Assembly (NCBI GenBank): GCA_029379385.1
Contig: CM055609.1
Span: forward strand, 3,038,001 to 3,102,000
Source: Quillaja saponaria
Lineage: Eukaryota > Streptophyta > Magnoliopsida > Fabales > Quillajaceae
Reading direction: 5' to 3'
Length of the DNA: 64,000 nt
Shown: positions 1 to 11,233 of the stretch, piece after piece
Layout: each line of letters begins with the position of its first letter
Numbering within the stretch: position 1 is the first letter of the stretch
The notes under the pieces: generated by a model
What the model was told of the DNA's origin: nothing
The model's database searches: none
Seen by the model: the letters and a program-made list of their open reading frames with translations, nothing else
Translations under genes and position numbers: made by a program

Positions 1-1907
1 CTTTGCTTCATTACACGAATGTACTAGATGCTATGATTGATGCTGCGTACTTTTCCATGAAGAATCTCAACGTCACTGATGTTGTGGTTCTAGTTACAGA
101 AACTGGGTGGCCTTCAAAGGGTGATTCCAAAGAGCCATATGCTACTATTGACAATGCGGATACATACAATTCAAATTTAATTAAGCATGTTCTTGACCGT
201 AGTGGAACCCCTTTGCACCCTGAAACCACTTCAAGTGTATATGTGTACGAATTGTTAAATGAGGACTTAAGGTCTCCTCCGGTATCAGAGGCCAATTGGG
301 GTCTATTTTATGGGAATTCAACTCCAGTCTACTTGCTTCATGTATCAGGAAGTGGGACTTTTTTGGCTAACGATAGTACAAATCAGACATACTGCATTGC
401 CATGGATGGTGTTGATTTTAAGACATTGCAGACAGCATTGGATTGGGCATGTGGACCGGGGCGAGCAAATTGCTCAGAGATTCAACCAGGGGAGAATTGC
501 TATCAACCTAATAATGTGAAAAACCATGCTTCTTATGCGTTTGATAGCTATTATCAGAAAGAAGGGAGGGCTGCTGGGTCTTGTGACTTCAAGGGTATGG
601 CTATGATCACCACTACTGATCCAAGTAAGTGATTCAGATCTTTTGATTATGAAAAATTGGAACTTTGTTCCTATAAAAAAAATAAAATGGAACTTTGAAT
701 TTTGTTCTTCCCAATTCAATTGAATGACTTAACCTTGTTCTTCGATCAAAATTTAGTTTTTTGCTATGCAGCGGAATAGAATAAAACTTCTATCAAAAAA
801 ATAAACAAAATTTGTTCGTTGCTGCTAAATTTGAAATCTGGGTATTCAAATTAGAGACCCATTTGGTCAGTCACTACAGGGGAAACCAGAACATTGCTTG
901 CTCTATTCCTTTTGTCATTTGCGGCTAATACGTCATTCCCAAGTTTAGTTAGACCTTTAAGATTAGTTTTCATTGTCTAATTGGGTATTTCTATGATAAT
1001 TTTATAGAAAGTGAGAATGATAGATATGGCCTGTTCAGAGTAGTGGTGGAACTCTCATGACTTCTGTGAATGAATTGTGTGTGGTACCCACATTGCAGAG
1101 GCATTTTGGCCCTTCCCTGTTGTTTTGAGTGTTCAAAAACACAGAAACTGCCATTTGCTTTCTCTCATTGAATGAGTGAACCATGACTTCTGAGCCTAGA
1201 GAAAGAAAAAAAAAGTGAACCATAACTTTTCTCTGAAAAAATTGGTTATTTGGTGGAGGACCTACTATTTCCATATGCCTCCAAAGATTCTAGACCATGT
1301 TTTTAGATTATCTGCATATTGAAGTTACTTTCTTACAATATTCTTGCTAGAAAATTTCTATTACAGTGTGTATATACACATTTCCCCAGCATCTATTTAA
1401 GATTGCATGTATGCAAAATGGGCTCCGCATGTTTTGTGTATTGTAATTGTAACTTGCTTTTGCACACCAGGTATAAAGATAGATAATAATTTTTACCTGT
1501 GGGGAATAATTGTGCAGGTCACGGGAGCTGTATTTTTCCTGGAAGGTGAGAAGGACTCTAATAATTTCTTCTGTTTTCAGTAGCATACTCCTATAATTAG
1601 CACTTTTATTGTCCTTATTCTGCGATCCTGTCTTCTCCTGGAAAATTGGCAAATAAGCTTAATATGGAAACTGCATTTGTTAATTAATCAACTTGTATCA
1701 TGTTCTTACGAATTTGTGTTTCTTCTTGGGTGCAGTAAGAAAATAAGCAACAAGACAAAGCAGTTGGTGAACACAACTCAAACAAGCAGTGCTGCAGAAA
1801 GATTAAGATTTAACACCTTTAGAAGCATCAGAATTAGTGCAATTGGCAACGTTTTGCATATTTTCATGGCTCTAGTTTTCTCAATCTTGATACCATTCCT
1901 TTTGTGA
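1..1907 (+). CDS. GPI-anchored glucan endo-1,3-beta-glucosidase (GH17 + X8), 3' part
   Basis: Hydrolyses beta-1,3-glucan (callose) at the plasma membrane, wall or plasmodesmata. The 5' part lies outside the window. Exons are 1-624, 1518-1545 and 1737-1907, joined in phase. The GH17 nucleophile motif VTETGWPSKGD is near the start (Glu codon at 99-101), followed by YELLNEDLRSPP and NWGLF, which end the barrel. An X8/CBM43 domain follows, with the cysteine pattern TYCIA...DWACGPG...NC...C...SCDF...GSC. The last exon encodes a Ser/Thr/Lys-rich spacer and a hydrophobic tail ending FSILIPFLL, which fits a GPI-anchor signal. The 28-nt middle exon encodes HGSCIFPG and completes the X8 domain. Known for the family: such proteins regulate callose. 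The subfamily (At2g01630-like) is inferred from memory of the architecture. Confidence 0.93.
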
Positions 1908-2847
1908 TGCCACTCTGAGGTGAAAAGTTAATTCAAGTTTTTGTAAGATGTGGTTTTATTATGAATTCCTTCAAGTAAAAGGGAAACACACAAAAAAAAT
2001 TAATTCGTAGATGATGCGGGCGATGCACCGAGTGCTTGTACCATCTTGCTTTCATATTAAGAAAGTAGGTTGAATAATTGTGGTAGGCTGCTTGTAATTA
2101 ACATATGAATTTCTTGGAATTATATTTGTCAATGAATTCATGTAGTACATTCTCCAATGTACAATAATAAGCATGGTGGAGTTGAAAAGGGGAATGAATT
2201 TGTGCAGTTCTCATAACTCATGAATCAGTGCATGTCAATCTTTTCATGTTCCAACTTCCTTTCTTTACACTATTTAGCTATGATATGAATCAAGAATTGC
2301 TCTGATATTCAATTAAGATTGTCCATCCATCATTCCATTTGTTGGCAATGGAAGGTAACCCTCCTTCCCTAAAATTCTTTGTTTAAGAATCCAGTATGGT
2401 CTATTTTTGCATTCACCCTGCTGCATGTCTTTATTAGGCTACTAAACATGAAAACTACTGTACGTTTTTGCTCAGAACTTTTAACAAACAACCAAAACTT
2501 TCTCACAAGCTCGTTTGCTATATGAGATTGTTTTGCAGTTTCCATGAGGCTCTGTAGTTCCCATTTACTCCCATAATCTGTAAATTTTTTAATTTGGGTG
2601 TGAAAGAAAGTGAGCCTCCTTACACACGTTGAGGAAAGCAAATTTTCTGTCGTGTCGTTTGGGTTAAAAACGACGAAATATTTGCTGTCGTTTTAAGAAG
2701 GTAAAAATGGTGTAACCAACAATGTGCTTGACTCAATGGCACCAAAAGCGGCAAAAGTTTAAAATGGGACTGTTGGGTTCTTTGGGTTTCCCCTCACTGT
2801 ACGCACCGTCGAACCCTAAGAAAGTCCTTTGCAATCTCTACGTTCCA
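1908..2847. other. Intergenic spacer, GH17 gene to TDP2
   Basis: AT-rich. It must hold the 3' UTR of the glucanase and the promoter of TDP2. An in-frame ATG at 2722, upstream of the preferred TDP2 start, sits at its right edge. No other supported gene or repeat was seen. Confidence 0.5.
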
Positions 2848-4939
2848 ATGTCATGGGCTTGCAAAAAATGCACCTTTCTCAACTCCCCAGCTCAGGGATC
2901 GACCTGCCAAATCTGTTTATCATCGTCTTCTTCATCCCCACCTCCGTCTTCTTCTTCTTCTTCCTCGCCGTTAGTATCAAAATGGTCATGCAAGGCCTGC
3001 ACTTTCTTGAACCCCTATAAGAACACTAATTGTGAGGTCTGTGGCACAAGGTCTTCCCTTTCGTCGTTATCGAGCTTTCAGGACTTGAATGACACCCAGT
3101 GTGATGGAGATTTGGATTCGTCTGTGGGATCTGTGTTCCTGCCTCTTCGTTCCTGCAAGAGGAAAGTTAGGGATCCAATTCAGATTGACGATGATTGTGT
3201 CCAACTGGGTGCGTTTCGTGGAGTTCAGGCATCCAATAAGGCGATCAATGTCAAAGGTGACTTTTTTTTCTTTTTCTTTTTTTTTTATTCGAAGAAAATA
3301 TATATTTCTCGGTTGGGATTTTCTGGAGCTAATGGGTTTGTTCTTTAACTCAACCCAGTCTGAATTAGGATAATCTTTTACCGATAAATCATTAATGTAC
3401 GTCCATTCTGGGTAAATTACAGATCATGTTGTCAGGTGTTATCGTTCCTTGTTTGTTTATAATGTTTTGCACTCCCTATATCTCGCCCTTGAGAAACAGA
3501 AAGGGTTTTGGGTTACAATTACATATTATATTAAATAGTGATGAGTGATGCAACTAAATATGCCGCAGAAGACATGGATTCAGGAAAAGCTTTAAGTTCT
3601 ATTAAGATTTTGAGTTACAATGTTTGGTTCCGGGAGGACCTGGAAGTGCATATGAGGATGAAAGCAATTGGCGATCTTATCCAATTGCATTCACCAGATT
3701 TCATCTGTTTTCAGGTTTTTTAATCTCTTATTTTAATATTCCATTTTTAATGCTGTATAGACATGGTCTTTTACATGATTTCATTTAACAATACACACCT
3801 TTCTTTTGCAGGAGGTTACTCCAAATATATACGCAATTTTCAGGCAATCTAGCTGGTGGAAGACATATAATTGCACAATTTCAAAGGAGATGGCTGATAG
3901 AAGAGCATATTTTTGCATGGTGGTAAGGTTTAATTGCCTGTACTTAGCTCCATGAAATATAATTGCCAACAGAAAACTTTCCTCACTTTTTTTTTTTGTG
4001 TTGGGTATTGGGATTACTATTGAATGGTGGTATTAACTTTTTTTTTTTCAGATAATTGCGTGCTTGGTTAGTTATTTAATTTGTTGCTATACCAATCCAT
4101 CAATCAGTTATTATCTGAGTGCTTGTCAAGTCTTGCCAAGCATAGTTTTTGGCTCTATATTATATGGACGGTATTTAGCTGATCCAGTCATCCTCTTTCA
4201 AAGAAATGTGTTCACTTGCTTTGATAATATAATTGATTTGGCTCTGCTTATTCCAATGAGCACTCTATTTTGTGTTTAATTTTTCAAAAAAAAAAAGAAC
4301 TATGGATATGATGACCTGCATGATTTTCTTACATGACTGCCACATTGTTTGCAGCTAAGCAAACTGCCTGTGAAATCCTTCAGCACTAAACCCTTTCGCA
4401 ATTCTATGATGGGAAGAGAACTCAGTGCTGCTGAGGTTGAAGTTTTTAATGGTAAGCCCTTGGTTATTGCTACAAGCCATCTTGAGAGTCCCTGCCCAGC
4501 TCCTCCAAAATGGGATCAGATGTACAGCAAAGAACGCGTAGAGCAAGCTAAGGAGGCTATCAATTTTCTCAAGAAGAACCCAAATGTTATCTTTGGAGGT
4601 GACATGAACTGGAATGACAAGTTAGATGGTCAGTTTCCTTTGGAAGATGGATGGGTTGATCCCTGGGCTCAGATAATGCCTGGGGAAAGTGGATGGACAT
4701 ATGACACCAAATCAAATGAAATGTTGTCAGGTAATCGTACCCTCCAAAAGCGGCTAGACCGGTTTTCCTGCCATTTGCGTGATTTCAAGATAAGTGGAAT
4801 TGAAATGATTGGAATGGATCCAATACCTGGTCTATCATATGTCAAGGAGAAGAAAGTGAGAAAAGAGACAAAAAACTTGGTGCTGCCTGTTTTGCCTAGC
4901 GATCATTATGGATTACTTTTGACAATAGCTAACAAGTAA
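2848..4939 (+). CDS. TDP2: Tyrosyl-DNA phosphodiesterase 2 with two RanBP2 zinc fingers
   Basis: Predicted to remove 5'-phosphotyrosyl adducts left by trapped topoisomerase II. Exons are 2848-3256, 3539-3714, 3812-3922 and 4355-4939, all GT-AG and in phase, giving 426 residues. Two RanBP2-type zinc fingers open the protein (WACKKC...CQIC near residues 3-23, and WSCKACTFLN...CEVC near 50-70), separated by a Ser-rich linker. The Mg-dependent endonuclease/exonuclease/phosphatase domain follows with its four expected motifs: ILSYNVWF, FQEV at the exon 2/3 join, IFGGDMNWND and LPSDHYG. The order and spacing match TDP2. The start is placed at the first zinc finger; an in-frame ATG at 2722 would add 42 residues with no clear domain. 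The gene converges on the RG lyase gene downstream. Alternative: a generic EEP-family nuclease, less likely given the zinc fingers. Confidence 0.9.
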
Positions 4940-5376
4940 TGTCATTAGTGAAGTAAATAGTTATGCCAAGTGAAGCAGTAGTTCATTTTCTGCAATATTC
5001 TTGTGCAGCTTTGTATAAATTACAGATGAAACATACTGGACGAGCACTGTGCTTCACATATTCTATCAAACCTTTTGGATGCATTCTCTATTTTATCCTG
5101 GATTTTCTGATTGATTTGACATTTGGTGAAATTGATCAACACGTTGAAACTTAAAAGTTAAATCCAACTGTTGGTTTCATGAAAACTGTTTCTCACAAAA
5201 TGATATTGATGGGTGTTATTAGAATCCTTTAAAAATAGAGAGAGATGCTGAGGTCGGTATGTTGATGCAGTGACATTAATAGGTGAACAGCAAAACTTGA
5301 ATTTTTTACTGAAAGGTGGCGAAAACAGGGCAAATGGTGTTCTTCCTTTAATTTATTGTTTCAACTGATCCGGTTT
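4940..5376. other. Convergent 3' spacer
   Basis: 437 bp between the stop codons of TDP2 (+) and the rhamnogalacturonate lyase gene (-). It presumably carries both 3' UTRs. No other structure was seen. Confidence 0.5.
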
Positions 5377-8300
5377 CTATGAATTTGCTGCAGCTTCTAA
5401 TCTTATGTAATCATAGAGAACTCCACAGACCGAATCTCCATCTCTAGCTTGTGTAAGAAATATGGAATTGTCTCCCGCCAAAAGCAGTGACGAGGAAATG
5501 TTAACACTAAAGAGCCGGTACAGTCCATGTATTCCATGTCGACAAACTGCATTATCTGTCCCCAAATTCATCACTTGGAACACCAGGTGATCAGTATCCA
5601 TATAATTGATATTGACCTGCCCCACGATATCAAGGAATCAAAAGTTTGATTATTTTTTTTAACTAATAAATATCTCATTCATAAAAAACACCATTAATGA
5701 AACAGCTTAGACAGACAGGGTTCTTTAAGAGTAAAGTTTGAATCTTTACCTTGAGATCAGAACGTGTTGCTGAAGCAATAGCCAATCTTAGCTTGTATGT
5801 TCCACTGGTTACTGCAGTGAGATTAAATTCTACTTTCCACGTTGATGGAAGATACTTACCATCTGGCCCCCTCCTGAAAATTTAGTCTTGTTAGGACTTA
5901 TTTTCTTTGAACTGAATTTAAAGAAAAGCATCATCGCAGAGAAGAAGAAACCTGTCTACATGAGCGAAGAACCAGTCTTTCTTTGGATCACTGACACCTA
6001 CCGTAAAAACTTGATCAACTTCAGGATGTATATCAGTGTATCTGTCCCACAAGCCATATTGCCTGTACCTGTATATAGTCAGTGGAATTTTTGCATGTTA
6101 AGATCAAATCTCTACATGCCAACACTGGTAATGAAGTAATACTAATAGAAAGTGAAACTCTGCTTACTTCTCAGGGCTATTCAGGAACAGCTTGTTAACA
6201 TACATCATATTCACATCAGGAATGAAGTAAGTAATTGCTGTACGATCAGGGAAACCAATCTCCCACACAGTAGGGCCATCTCTTAGGGGGACAAATGTCA
6301 GATTGCCAAGTTGTGTTTCTGATCCTGTTCAAAATTTATGTTATTAGTCTGACAGAACAGTGTCATATGTTATTAAATCAAATCTATTATTCTTCAAGTG
6401 ATCTGCAGTGTAGTGCATGTATTGGCTGCAAATAACCAATGTTTTGCAGTATATTTCTAGTGGATGAGAGTGCCAGAGGTTAATAGAACTCATGCTAAAA
6501 AGAAGTCAAGTAGTTGTTTCCTACTAAAGAGAGATAAAATATAATACCTGCGGAGATGCTAACCGGCTCTTTGTCAAGGTAATCACCAATGAAACCAGGA
6601 ACCCAGCCATGGAGTCCATAGACCCCAGGGATAACATCTTTTATGGTGAAATTTCCATTTGAATCTGTTTGAACCCAGAACTGGTATTCCTACATGAATG
6701 TGAAACCCCAACTTTCATATATCTTAGTAGCAACTTCGTATCTAAGTTGAAATGATTGTTAATGAAGGGTGTGGATTTGAGAAAGATGATTTATCCATTA
6801 CCTTGCTTTCTGTTTGCCAAGTCCCCTCAGTTCTTGCAGCTGATAGACCGACATATGCATTCTTAGCAGGAATGAGAGAACCAGAAACATACCTGTGGTG
6901 AATGTTTAATGTGAATGATAAGCAGGATAAACCTAGGGTTGAAATCAGTGATAGAGATTCAATGTAAGGAATCATGGAAGTATTGCCCATTTTCCCTTGT
7001 CTATTTCCTGTTGCAGATTATGCATTTTATGAAGGCTATTACTTATCTTTACTACTTTGCATGCCACCATTTCCATTTTCTATTTTCTTAATGATTTGGA
7101 ATGAAAAACATGGAACATTGAAATGCTCTTGAGCAGTTCTATACACGAAAATGGAAATAAAACAGAACAGTAGTTACTGGAGTGTACAAATTGTTACCTG
7201 TCTTGGACAAACAATCTTCCCGAAGTTGAACCACGTTCATTAGCAGTAAGATAATATGGTGACGAAACAAAATTGTACGGCCAGGCTGATTCTTCAAGCA
7301 GTCTCTAGGATGAGGCAAGCATGAAAAAAGTTACATTAATACTGGCTGCATGATTATAGTTCAAAGTAATCTCTACAGAAAGCAACCTCAACATGTTCAT
7401 TAATTCAGTGAAACCAAGTTTGAATTTTAGCATGGCTACAACATACCTGCCTTTTTGCATCACTCCATAAGTTGGAAGCATTTGATACATTTGGGGTTGA
7501 ATTCAGGTACACAAAGAATGGGCCAAACACTTTCCTCCATGTTTCTCCCTCTCCAAAATGAGCCAATATATCATTCCCGATATAATGGGTTCCATGAAAC
7601 ATCTGTTACATGCACAATAAATCCATGAACTCTAGATTAAACCTTATAACAATAGCATATCTTTTTCTAATACAGTTTTTATTCATTGTTTTTTGATACT
7701 TTTATGTTTTCCTCCACAGGTGACTCAATAAAATTAATGAACTTTCTATGTCCTGCAAGAAAAAGAATTACTGCAAGGCAGGCTGGACCGGTGTGGGCTG
7801 TGAGATTTTGCTTGGTTGGTCCACCATTGCGGAACTCATGGCTGGGGAAGATGACCCAGAACCCTATTATGGGGCCAGAACTTATCCATCCATGGAGTCC
7901 ACCATCTTTGTTGTCCATTGAATACTGGTACTTATCATCAACCTATATCAGCTTTCGTCACTTGAAACATTCTAGTATCATGTTGATTAATGTGGCGTTG
8001 AGAACAACGAATCATTATGTTTATATGATACACCACATAGTTTTTGTTGTACTCACCTCTCCTTTGAGATCTGGATTAATGGGATTTACTAGCAAAACAG
8101 ATTCAGGTACAATCAGTTGTTTGCCTCTAGGTGGAAGTATATCTTCTGGCATTGGCATTATTCTTTGCTTCGCATCTGTGATTGCCATGTAGTGGAACCT
8201 ATTCAAATTTCATAAAGACAGAATGAAGATAATTATAAACAAGCAACTCAGTTGGACATCTGAATAGCTAAACTGAAAGATATCCACTTCTCTCTTCTCA

Positions 8301-9178
8301 GTTTGAACACCATCCTTGTCTGTGCAAGATCAATAGCACGACATCCAGTAGGACGCTCATATATTGCATAGCAGTAGAAGCCTGAGATACCGCTCTTCAA
8401 TATGTACCTGCAAAGGTAAAATTATATAAGAGAACTTAAAAACATGAAGGGTCTTTATAAGGAGGAAAAGTTAATTGAAACCAAGAACTCGACAAGGAAA
8501 CACCACCTTATGTCAACACTAAGCGGCAATCTGGTCCCGGGAGTTGAAGGAGCATAGGTACTTCTAAAGGAAACCTCTGAATAGTCATTGCTCTGGTGAA
8601 TCACACTGTATTCTGCTCCTTTGACTCTGTGCACAAGGAATCAAAATTTAGTTCTCTATGACATATAAAAGGATTTGTTTAAACTTCATATTTAAGTGAA
8701 CAAAAGCATACACTTGATATCTGTCCTGACCCCCAGGTAAACTCCAGTTTATATCCCAATATCTGCAAATCTCAGACAAGTATCAAACAAAAGCCAAACT
8801 TCATTTTTAACACTTCATGAGGTAGGATTTCTGATACCATCTGAGCATTTATCTTGGATTTTCATACTATATCTTTTGACATATCGGTATGACACAATTT
8901 GGACATTACCCTCTATTGGATTCACTTGAACTAAGATCTAAAAGATTGTCCATTCCTCCATACTGAATTCCAGTTAAATATCCTTGAGGATTCAATATGG
9001 TAAGTTTTACCAACCCATTGTTCAGCATAACCTGCATCAAACACCAGAAGTGAAACGAAAGCATGAGGTGTGGCACAGTTTATATTTGAGGTGTAAGAAA
9101 GAGAGAGTTTTATTGGGGTGTAAGAATACTTCTCACATAAGTGCCTTGGGTGCTCAATCTGACATTCTTCTTTGCCAT
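5377..9178 (-). CDS. Rhamnogalacturonate lyase (PL4 family)
   Basis: Cleaves the rhamnogalacturonan I backbone of pectin by beta-elimination. Fifteen exons, all GT-AG and frame-consistent: 9178-9137, 9031-8910, 8762-8712, 8626-8507, 8407-8288, 8198-8057, 7942-7772, 7602-7447, 7304-7198, 6892-6802, 6689-6548, 6324-6168, 6068-5952, 5873-5750, 5616-5377. The product is 633 residues, usual for plant members. Recognisable blocks in order: VMLNNGLVKLTILNPQG, SNRGYWDINW, RFHYMAITD, DNKDGGLHGWI, GPFFVYLNS, the FN3-like GVYGLHGWVPGFIGDY, and the C-terminal carbohydrate-binding-like region ending YDYIRLE. The start ATG is the only one in frame after an upstream TAA. It gives no signal peptide, so an unseen 5' exon is possible. 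The gene is convergent with TDP2. Confidence 0.9.
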
Positions 9179-9530
9179 AACAGTAATCAGCTTCTTTAAG
9201 TCTGTAAATGATGGACATGTCTGGTGAGTTATATATTGAAGAACAGCTGGTCGTTGCTTCCTATGGAACTGTGTGAGCTCTGTCTGATCAAAATTCTTCT
9301 TCTTGTCTTGTTATGAATTATGATGCTTCTACGCAGTCAGATGTTCTTGTTAATGTCAACTATGGGTGACTCACAAATTGAATGTTCATGCCGAGAAGAT
9401 CAAAACCCATGTTTGATTGATGATTAATTCTATTGGCCAAAAATTTGCTCAGTGAGCATTTTGCTTTCCAGGAAACACTCAACAAGCAAATATTACAATT
9501 AAAAGAGCAAACTATTAAAACGGAAAAAAA

Positions 9531-9555
9531 TGCGGTGAGCGTGGATCGAACACGC

Positions 9556-9598
<43 letters not shown>

Positions 9599-9603
9599 CC
9601 TGC
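9531..9603 (-). tRNA. tRNA-Phe (anticodon GAA)
   Basis: The reverse strand folds as a 73-nt cloverleaf without intron. The D arm is GCTCAGTTGGGAGAGC, the anticodon loop CTGAAGA is closed by TCAGA/TCTGA (anticodon at 9568-9570), and the T arm is GCGTG-TTCGATC-CACGC, with discriminator A. A run of seven T follows immediately on this strand, fitting RNA polymerase III termination. The body looks identical to nuclear plant tRNA-Phe from memory, except that position 3 is A instead of G. This puts an A-C mismatch at pair 3-70, so the copy may be weakened or a pseudogene. Confidence 0.92.
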
Positions 9604-11233
9604 ATTATTTGCTCACGCTCTGGTAACAATTTAATATAACAAAATACGATATGAAAAATACAAAAAAATGGTCCTCTTGGAATTTTTTTTATACAATTTT
9701 TATTTTTATTTTTATACCATTCCATTTTTACAATGTAGGCAACGGTTTCAACTAGGTAAACGAAGGGAAAGATTGCTTTATTGTGTGCCAAACCAATCCA
9801 CATGCTAATAATTGCATGAATTAATACACATAATAAAAAGTATAGAAAATAATAGATTCTACTAAATTCAATTAAATCTTAAATATTAAACTAATTATAT
9901 TCAGTTATATTAATCATTTTCTTCAACTTACATTATTCAGATACTGAATATTAGATCAATCATATCATTTTCAAAAATTTCTCTTTATGTCATTCTTGGT
10001 TGGTCTCATTCTATCTTGTCTAAGTCTATTAACTTGCACCAAGTCATATTTCTTAGTTATGACTTCCATCGATTTTTATTGGATATGTTTAAATTACTGT
10101 AAATTTTATTTTATTTTTAAATTTTCTCTTCAATAGAAACAACCTTCAACGTTTTACATATCTTCTCGTTTCGTTTTTTTTTTTTTTTTTGTATGTCATG
10201 TCATTTATCTCAACATTTACAACTCAATCACACTTATTTTATACAAATATTATTTCTTAAATGGCCAACATTTAAAACTATGCAATATAATCAATCTCAC
10301 AAATATATTATAAATTTTTTTTTTCAACTTATTTAAAATTTTAAAATAACATAAAACACCTTAAATATTTCATCTTTCGTCTACATGCCTCAATAATACA
10401 TTTACTTGTCAGTTTAAGTGACAAATGCATCAAACTTCCATCCAATATGAGTAAATTTCAATAATGAAGATGTGATATTATTCCAACAACCACTCTTTCT
10501 TATATCCTCTACTAAAAATAAATTTACAAATGTCAACTAGGAAAATACTCAAAAGTGCAGCATGATCTAGAACTAGATCATGCCCATGCTCCGCCGTCAC
10601 ACCAAATTAAATGGACCGGAGGCAGTAAAAAGTGAAAGGGATCCAAGAAGAATATTGCATTTAAGTCCCTCTTTATACAAAATTCAATATTCACGTGATA
10701 GGGGTAAATCAGTAACTTCAATTTTAATTTTCTTTTTCACTTTTCCTTCCTAATCTGGAAATTGAAGTCAATATAAATATCTAATTCCTACAATGAATCA
10801 AAATTACAATTGGGACAAAAGTCACTCAGAGACCGTGTAAATTTCTCAGCCACGTGATCCCAATGATCCATGATCGCATGATGGGAATAGGCTGTCAAAC
10901 ACAATAGATTTCACACACAGCTGAAGCTACTGACATCTCACATGCCCATTTTCCCTCTTCCTGGCTTACATACGAAACTGAGCTCTGCTCCCTTCTCATC
11001 AGAAGCACTCACTGCACAAAAAAGATATAGTATAAAATTAAAGAAGGAGACAAACTAATACACAGATTGAGAAAGAAGAGAGGGATACTGAGACCCATAT
11101 ATGTAATATGTAGATCATGAAGAATGGTGGCTAAAAGATAAAATATTTGTTCTAGTTTTGCAGATCTACTATTTCTTCATTCTTTGGAAAAGTTCTGGTT
11201 GGTTTTTGGTAGAAAGAAGAAAGTACAAGCAAA
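9604..11233. other. Intergenic spacer and promoter region of the SKS gene
   Basis: Strongly AT-rich from 9604 to 10550, with a T-run near 10177-10190 and no supported gene. The right half is the promoter and 5' UTR of the SKU5-like gene. It contains two CACGTG cores, at 10692-10697 and 10851-10856. Confidence 0.5.
10692..10856. promoter_or_regulatory. Two G-box (CACGTG) sites upstream of the SKS gene
   Basis: CACGTG occurs at 10692-10697 and again at 10851-10856, about 540 and 380 bp before the ATG at 11234. The core is bound by bZIP and bHLH factors. Two copies in 165 bp of AT-rich DNA are unlikely to be pure chance, but binding is inferred only. Confidence 0.4.

Noticed and set aside
7686..8192. 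168-codon plus-strand ORF
   Set aside because: It is antisense to exons 6 and 7 of the rhamnogalacturonate lyase gene and crosses their intron; the minus-strand frame carries the conserved blocks.
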